Of a stretch of DNA of 64,000 nucleotides, positions 57,078 to 64,000 are shown in pieces. The position numbers were made by a program, and so were the translations under genes. The DNA is from Volvariella volvacea V23. Taxonomy: Eukaryota > Basidiomycota > Agaricomycetes > Agaricales > Pluteaceae. The notes below the pieces were generated by a model. The model was not told the origin of the DNA. It searched no databases and saw only the letters and a list, made by a program, of their open reading frames with translations. Where the stretch lies: contig KB722737.1 of the NCBI GenBank assembly GCA_000349905.1, forward strand, positions 271,327 through 335,326, given 5' to 3'. Positions within the stretch are counted from its first letter, which is position 1; each line of letters opens with the position of its first letter.

Positions 57078-60000
57078 CTACAACGCATCAGGAGAAATAT
57101 CTCCAAGTGTGTTGAGGTCGAAGGTGCTGAGGACTGACTTCATGTCATCCTCGAATTCGGAGTGTGAATCGATGGTTTCCTGTCAGGAAGAGTAAACAAG
57201 AGGTTCTGGAAACACTCGATGGACATACGTCGAAGTAGTGGTGCGCAAGACTGCGTGGTGCTGGGTAGGACGTCGCCGAATCAGCAACCAGCCATGATCC
57301 AGTAATCAATAGGAACATACTGCGGGGTGTGCGTGGCAGGCGGCAGCTAACACCACTTTGCAAGATATGGTATGCAACAAGACCAGACCTTTGTAGACGC
57401 TCAGCGCCTTTGTCATAGCCACCCTAATTGGGGCCCTTACCAGCCTGTTTGATGAGATGCGCCTAGCCCCTTACCATCGTCAGCATGGAAGAACTGAGGA
57501 TGTATTAGCATCAGGTGTTCCTTTCTCGGAGATATCATCACCTCGTAAAACCAGACATAATCACGGAAATGGGGGTCATAATCTAGTTTTGAATTTCCGC
57601 CATTTGTGGCTCTCCTCCCCTCCATATCGCGACCAAAGATATGGATTATCCGATGCTGAATCTCTTCTGCGACAGAGACGAGGTTCATGTATTCTCCACT
57701 GCCAGTTGGGCATTCGACCTATCCCGGCATTATGTTCAGCATTACCGATCATATCCAGTGGTCCTGACCTGTAGGTCATCTCCGTAATATTGGTAAAATC
57801 GCTGCAAGCTCTCAATGAGCAAGAAATTCGTCGCAAGCCCTATGAAGACAATTCGTGTTAGATCCACTCTCCCTAACGGACGTCTGTCCTTACAGATAGG
57901 TCCTCTCCAGTTAGAATTCCCGCCAAACATCCCGGAATGTGAATCGCCTGGCCAATAGCCAACCTCGTACCTCTGCCCATTAACATCCATTCCCCATGGA
58001 TGATTTTTATGGAATTTGGATAGCCTAAAGGGTGAAGGGACTTGAGTGCGTACAAGAGCTCCATGCGCTCATTATACGGCACGTACGAGCGAATACCATA
58101 TGCACTCAAGAACTCGTCCTCATCTAGCATCTTTTCGAGGATGCGAATCAAACGTTCTTTACTAGCCAAAGCAAGAAGTCTTCGTTGCCCCTTTCCACCG
58201 ACTGGACGAATAAATCATTGATGTACCGGTGAAAGTGTTAGGAGTCCATACCTTTCATATTTGCCATATTTCTGGCTGAAACTTCAGGGCGATTGTCTAG
58301 AAACCATTCCACACGCTTTTTGAAGCCAGGGAATCGGTTGATAACGGCTGGCTCCAGAACCAAAGTAGCATATAAGGGTATCAACCCAACTAAACTGCGC
58401 ACAGGGAGCTGCATGGAGTTGTTGGGCCCAAACTCAATGGCATCATAGTACATGCCATCTTGCACATTCCACAGGCTGAGTTCATGATCGCCTGACTTAT
58501 ATGTCATAGCATCAGCAATGAATATGAAGTGCTAAACGCTAGGGATTAGTGAATGCGACACGAAATGGAAACGTAAAAGTCACTTCAAAAAACTTCGAGG
58601 CAATATCTTCATAAACTGGGTTGTGTTTGGCCAATTCTAATGCCATGCTCAACCTATTCCGTTGTGTCATCAATGCCTTATTCACGAAGTATCAGACTCA
58701 CATGTTCAGGCAGTAGAATGCCATCCATGCAGTCCCATCGGCCTGGCGTAGTGTTCCACCAGTAGGAAGCGGTTCCGATCTATTAAAAGCTCCAATATTA
58801 TCCAGTCCCAGAAAACCACCCTCAAAGACATTGTTACCACCTTGATCCTTCCTATTGACCCACCTAAATAAGTTGAAACATCATGAGCTCAATTTGTTGT
58901 AAGTTTACTGGGAACGAACCAGGTGAAATTCAGAAGTAGTTTCTGAAATACACGCTCAAGGAATGGCAAGTCCTCCTTCCCCGTCATCTTCCTTTCAATC
59001 TTGAAAACTCTGAATGTTGCCCTGTGAAACGTAAGTGATCCGATTTCTGTGAATATTCTGAGAACAGGCGTACCAAGCATGTACAGGTGGATTAACATCA
59101 CTGAAGTTCCATTCGTAGGCGGGTATTTGACCGTCTGGCTTCATGTACCATTCCCGAGTAAGCAAGTCTAATTGACTCTTAGCAAATGCCGGATCTACAA
59201 CTGCAAGGGGAATGCAGTGAAATGCAGTATCCCAAGCTGCAAAGAAAGGATATTCCCATCTAGAAGGCCATTAGTTATGGTAGTCACTCATCTCCACAAC
59301 CTACTTATCAGGCATAGATAAAACGTCTGTTATATGCAGATGGCGCCATTCCTGTACTGTGGTTAGCGGAAAGACAGCATATCTGATCACTTGGCGTACT
59401 CTATTTCTAACGTATTTTCGCTCGGGAGGTGGTGCCGGTTGGGCTGGGTCACCTTCTATCCATTCCTTCTGAATAAACCGGTAGAACTGCTTTGTCCACA
59501 ACATCCCCCCCAGGGCTTGCCTCATGATTTGCTTCAGGTCATCGCTGATGGGCCCTTGAACCAAGGAATTATAAAATTCGTCGGCCTCTTGTCGCCTCTC
59601 CTCAATGGTATCATCGAATACACCTTCATCTTCAAGGCTGATGTCACGCTTCGGTGTTAAAGGCGTCAGCTTCATACGAACCACCGCACACCCTCCTTGA
59701 CCTGGCACATCTCGAAAAACGTAATGTGCAGCAGATTTAGTCCCTTTATGCTCTGAATTAACGAAAGTTGCGCCGAGAGGGAACGGCGTGCAGGGTCCTT
59801 CCTCTGGGATGTCTGGTCGCTCACCACCGAAGGATGATGCCGTCCTCGAGCGAATCCTGGGTGCAAAAAAGCTCTCAGGCTCCGAGTCCGATTCTGGGGG
59901 TCGATGAGATATAATAATATGGTCGTGGAACGCATCCTTTACATAGGGGGTCTCGTTTTGGCCGCCATACAGTCTACTGAAATTCGTATTATTTTCCGTG

Positions 60001-61229
60001 AAAAGTAATTCCGGTTCCACAGCCGATGTCTCTGGATCCTCTAGGAACTCTCCTTCGGGAGTAACAGGGGGAGGCGATGGCAAACAAAAAAGATGGGTCT
60101 TCCCGAGGGAGGGATGTTTGACTGATATGCAACGGACACCGCCATGAGACGAGGCATGCAATGCGGGCATAGGTGGTTTCTCGAAATTCCACGACCATGT
60201 GTTCGGGAACCACATCTGGGGGATGACATGTAAAGTTGCAGGCTCTGGTCCTCGGTTATAACTGGTGATGCGGACATAGATACTATCTGGGTCATCCTCG
60301 TCTTTGGCATACTGCAATGCAAATTTCTGAACTCAATCTTGCCTCAATTTAAGGTAGCTGTCCGTACCTCGACAAAGACGTCCCAATAACGATCGTTCTC
60401 AAATGCGTCTGTATCCAAGATTTCATATTCTGGCATATCACGATTTCTCTTCTGGTTTTCCGACACGAGTTGCTCATAAGGATAACGTCTTTGGGGGTAC
60501 TTGTAGAGAAATTTCATGTATGAATGGGTTGGGGTCGAGTCGAGATAGTAATACAATTCCTTGACATCTTCGCCGTGGTTTCCTTGATGTCCAGTAACTC
60601 CAAAAAGGCGTTCCTTGAGTATAGGATCGTGCCCATTCCAGAGAGATAACCCAAGACACAATCGCTGCTTATTGTCGGAAATGCCAGCAATACCATCTTC
60701 TCCCCATCTATATGCGCGTGATCTAGCGTGCTCGTGAGGGAAATGACTCCAGGCATCGCCGTTTGGGGAGTAATCCTCGCGGACAGTAGCCTAAATAAGG
60801 TAGGTGAATATCCTGACGATCTGCATAGTACAAATTACGTACCCATTGTCTATCACTTAGATAAGGTCCCCATCGCTTCCAGTGGCGTTCGCGTGCAGCA
60901 TCTTGTTGAAGACGATATCGCTCAACACCCTTGTAGTCATCTTTCAATTTTGCCAATAAACGTTCCCTGTAGCTGGTATATTCCAGATTCTCGTCCTGGT
61001 TTCTCCCGACGTTGGGTGATGATTCGCCAGAAGTCTTGGCATTAATTCCCAGTTTAGGGGGTGCAGCTGGAGCGACTGCAGATGGTGGTTTGGGAATGTT
61101 GATGGTCAGAGATGGTGGCAGCGCGGGTCCTTCGTGCTGTTCACGTTCCTGGCCCGCCAGAATTGGGGGGGTGGAGCCGCCACTTCTGAATAATTTCTCC
61201 TGGACCTTCTTCACGGCCTCAGAGGTCAT
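57078..61229 (-). CDS. GH63-like glycosidase, large non-secreted form
   Basis: This is a glycoside hydrolase of the (alpha/alpha)6-barrel type related to mannosyl-oligosaccharide glucosidase; its substrate is unknown. Exons in transcript order: 60843-61229, 60368-60790, 59305-60311, 59074-59259, 58920-59021, 58702-58863, 58584-58653, 58252-58531, 58087-58201, 57894-58024, 57769-57839, 57542-57718, 57441-57493, 57321-57388, 57229-57260, 57078-57179; 1121 residues. After a low-complexity start come [114 protein letters not shown] and [13 protein letters not shown]. There is no signal peptide or membrane anchor at the start, unlike the ER glucosidase I. The C-terminal ~40 residues are acidic. 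Confidence 0.85.
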
Positions 61230-61840
61230 GAGTGCAGAGGATGATGATGTTCGAGATGAAGATGGGAATGCAGCAGAAATGGGCTCAATACGGAGTTTGG
61301 ATCTGATTTAAGATTGCACTCCAATTCACAGATAATGCCCCAAATCCTTCATGACGTCACTCCATGCTCATTCCAGGGTGCCTGCTCGCGATAGAATGAA
61401 ATGCCATTGTGTTCCGTAACGGGTCCATAGATAGGTATGTGTTGCTTCCTGAAAAAGGTAGAAAACCCCTTTAAGAGTGCAAATGAGATGGTACGAAATG
61501 AAATGAGGGGATGGTATATACAATCATTTTGTGCAAGGTAAAACCACCGTCGTAGAATGCAAAGGTATAGAAGAGTGATGACGCGGGAGACGACGAAAAT
61601 TAGGGAGAAAGAAAGGCATGCCCAACTGGGCCCAAAGAAATATGTGAAAGATCGTAATTAACGGGAAACCCTCCCAAATACATAGCGTATGTCCGTGTGT
61701 AAATCCAGGTGTGTGGGAGACAAACCAATATTGCGTCGTATAGCGAGTGCAGCCTACCCAGCAGGCAGTGCATCGTGGTGCTGAAAGCTTAGAGACATGG
61801 GACCCTATGGCTTGGAATCCCTCCTTGTGGCTCGTGCATC
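61230..61840. other. Intergenic, GH63-like promoter and RhoGAP 3' side
   Basis: These 611 bases lie between two minus-strand genes. No conserved frame, RNA gene or repeat was seen. Confidence 0.45.
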
Positions 61841-64000
61841 TCATTTGAATGAGGATGCCCAAGTACCCTCAACATCTGCCGCCAGTAACACACTCTGCGT
61901 CCAGTCTTCCTCTGGCTCCGTTTCTGTAGAAAGCCTCAGCAGGTTTGTCGTAGAGTTGTTAACGTTCTGCCTTCCTCGCGTGGGCTGTGAACGAAGATGA
62001 TTGGAAGGGGTGGCACTTTCGGGTGATGGGGTAACCGATTGCTCCGAGTCCTTAGATGACGTCTCAAATCGTTCGTGCGATGGAGGATCTTTGCTAGGAG
62101 GTGACTTGACATTCTCGGGAAATGTTGTAGTGCCCGGAGATGCTGTTTTAACCTCAAAATCGAGACCAAGGCCCGGCGAACTTTCAATAGGTGTATCTAA
62201 TTGAGGTGGCACGCTAATAACGGCTTCAGGACTTGATTGAGGAGCAGTAACAGCCGAGTTCGGCGTAGAAACTGAGGTATCAGAGGCAGACCGAGAAGTC
62301 TGCAGATATGGGCTGGGGGTCGTGAGATGATTGGGCGAGACTGAATTCAAGGAGGATGCTGATCGCTTGGAGAATAAGAGCTGCAAAGATGGCTTCTTCA
62401 TCCTGCGTGCAGGAGATGGGGTGTTAGACGGTAAAGGTGAACTGGGTGTGGAGGCACCACCCGGCAAGGACAGTGCAGGGATGGATCGTCGCTTCGAGAG
62501 TGGCGTTGCTGGGGCTTGGGCCTTTTCCTGTGTAGCTGGAAAACCAACAGGAGCGCTTGCGATCGATATGGGGTCGCTTATAGCAAGTTTCCGGACATTA
62601 TGTGAAACAGCCAGGCCAGTGTCCTTAGCAATGATGGGTTCATCATCAAAGTGATCCTTAGAGAACGGGTCTTGTTCAGTAGGAACATGGGCAATCGACT
62701 GTCCACCAGAGGATGTAGTTGGAGTGGCCAAGGATTCCGCGGAGGATAACGAAAATGCAGGGGAAGGTGTACCTTGATGGGTTGAGGAGGTCCTTGATAC
62801 ACAAGAGGAATCGTCCTGCAGAGAGGGAGTGTCGCAAGAAGTGGCTAAAGATGGCCTATGAGCAAGAATGGTATCCCGCTTATGAGCGTCTGATATCGAA
62901 TCGCCATCCTCGGTGTCTTCTGTAGGACCAGGACTATCTCCACTCCTACGCAAATCACTTGTTTGATCTTCCTCAAAACTGACAGACCCAGAACGTATTG
63001 ATTGAGTTTCCTCATTTTGTGGGATTCGTGACCTGCCAGGTACCAAAGTCTGCCTCTTGATATCAATGACATCAGGTAAATCGGGTTCATCACCCCAGAT
63101 GCCAGCTATCTCGCAAAGTGCGCGAAGCAACGGCGGGTTCATGTTCAAGCTCGGGCAAAATACCAAAAGCAAATTACTTAACGGCATCTTGGTCTCTTTG
63201 CTCTGGCTGGCGGTCGCTTTGATGAGGTCCGTGACAGTGCGTAATAAATCTTGGTTTTCGCGTGGTAGTTTGGCAACGAGCGTAGTAAGGGAGTTGATCA
63301 GTTCCTTGGATGGAGGACGTGCGGCCGACATCACAGGCATTGCAAGCGTAGACAATGAAGGAGGTTTTCGAAGTGCTGGAGGATTTCCAGGGTTCAATCG
63401 CGGACCTGACGGCAGGCCAGGACCTCGACCACCTAACCGAGGGGCAGCAGGTCGTGCATCATTTGCTGAAGCGTTTTCTTGGGTCAATGCAGCCTCAAAG
63501 TATGGCATCAAACCATGAGTAAGTATTGGTTCAGGCACTAAAATAAGAGAATGTGATTTGTGGGAACGACAGCCACCAACTATAGTACTTACGTTCTCGC
63601 AAATACGCCTTAAAGACAGAGGCAACCGCATGAGGGTCAAGGTCTCCAGGTGAACATTCAATCATGTCAAAATCAGCGCCTGAAAAGGGGAGTGTGAACA
63701 AGACGTCAGCACTTGTTGACCATGCTTACCGGTGTCGAACTCTGTGCGGATCTTGGCGACATGTGCGGGACGACCGCTAACGCTAAATTGACATATCAAT
63801 CAGCAAGATGATAAGGTCCTCGTTCGAATGGGCACCATACCGGAATAACCCCTCCTCTTGTATTCCCCAAATTAACAGATGCTGGGCACAGCGAACGACT
63901 AGCGCAGGTAAACAACGAAGCTCGAGCGCTCTTGCTTGTGGCCATCTTGCTGCTGCTTCCTCAGTCAGTCCTAAATATACTGGCGGCTCAACTTCATGGT
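61841..64000 (-). CDS. RhoGAP domain protein, C-terminal part (runs off right edge)
   Basis: This GTPase-activating protein for Rho-type GTPases switches them off. Visible exons in transcript order: 63841-64000 (open at the edge), 63730-63782, 63593-63679, 61841-63537; about 665 residues. The RhoGAP fold starts RCLPALVVRCAQHLLIWGIQ, with the arginine finger in EEGLFRVSGR, then VAKIRTEFDTGADFDMIECS, DPHAVASVFKAYLRELPEPI. It continues with LINSLTTLVAKLPRENQDLL and MPLSNLLLVFCPSLNMNPPL, ending about residue 255. A glycine/proline loop (PRLGGRGPGLPSGPRLNPGN) is inserted in the middle. The remaining ~400 residues are Ser/Pro/Thr-rich and disordered, like fungal RhoGAPs that carry a BAR or F-BAR region upstream; that part is outside the window. 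The target (Rho1, Cdc42 or Rac) cannot be told. Confidence 0.92.

Overview
This window is nuclear DNA from a filamentous basidiomycete, most likely an Agaricomycete (mushroom class); the sequence alone does not give genus or species. The evidence is about 30 protein genes packed on both strands with short gaps, about 170 very short GT-AG introns (mostly 45-65 nt) that cut genes into as many as 18 exons, and families typical of that class: DUF6699, F-box/LRR proteins, a Zn2Cys6 regulator with a Fungal_trans domain, and a PB1-ended Cdc24. I rebuilt the gene models by hand, joining reading frames at GT..AG borders so that family motifs run through. Every rebuilt complete gene is an exact multiple of three except two: the Zn2Cys6 regulator (one base too many in an A8 run) and the HAC1-like bZIP gene (two frames joined by an unusual intron).

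Layout, left to right. 1-16 kb: ERG19 (partial, -), CCR4 (+), muskelin (+), prefoldin subunit 4 (-), sphingosine-1-phosphate lyase DPL1 (+), an alpha-arrestin (+), mitochondrial cytochrome c peroxidase (-), a DUF6699 protein (+). 16-30 kb: ATG3 (+), a Zn2Cys6 factor (-), VPS53 (-), a Yippee protein (+), an RNase P Rpr2-type subunit (-), the HAC1/XBP1-type bZIP (+), histone chaperone CHZ1 (-). 30-43 kb: an unknown PY-motif protein (+), gluconokinase (+), proteasome subunit alpha-3/PRE9 (+), a Ctr copper transporter (-), an MBIP-like protein (-), a metallophosphoesterase (-), an F-box/LRR protein (+), arginine methyltransferase HMT1/PRMT1 (-), a BRI3/LITAF-like protein (+). 43-64 kb: a gamma-tubulin complex component (+), a PalI/SUR7-type membrane protein (+), a phytanoyl-CoA dioxygenase (-), telomere protein RAP1 (-), CDC24 (+), a large GH63-like glycosidase (-), and a RhoGAP (-) running off the right edge.

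The genes are mostly unrelated housekeeping functions, so there is no operon or metabolic cluster. Loose themes are Rho GTPase control and polarity (CDC24 and a RhoGAP), vesicle traffic and ubiquitin adaptors (VPS53, arrestin, ATG3, muskelin, F-box) and stress signalling (HAC1, PalI, CCP1). I saw no transposon, tRNA, rRNA or CRISPR array. The most interesting points are the probable Ire1-type intron in the HAC1-like gene, a RAP1 with three Myb-like repeats, micro-exons of 3-10 nt, and the homopolymer frameshift in the zinc-cluster gene.
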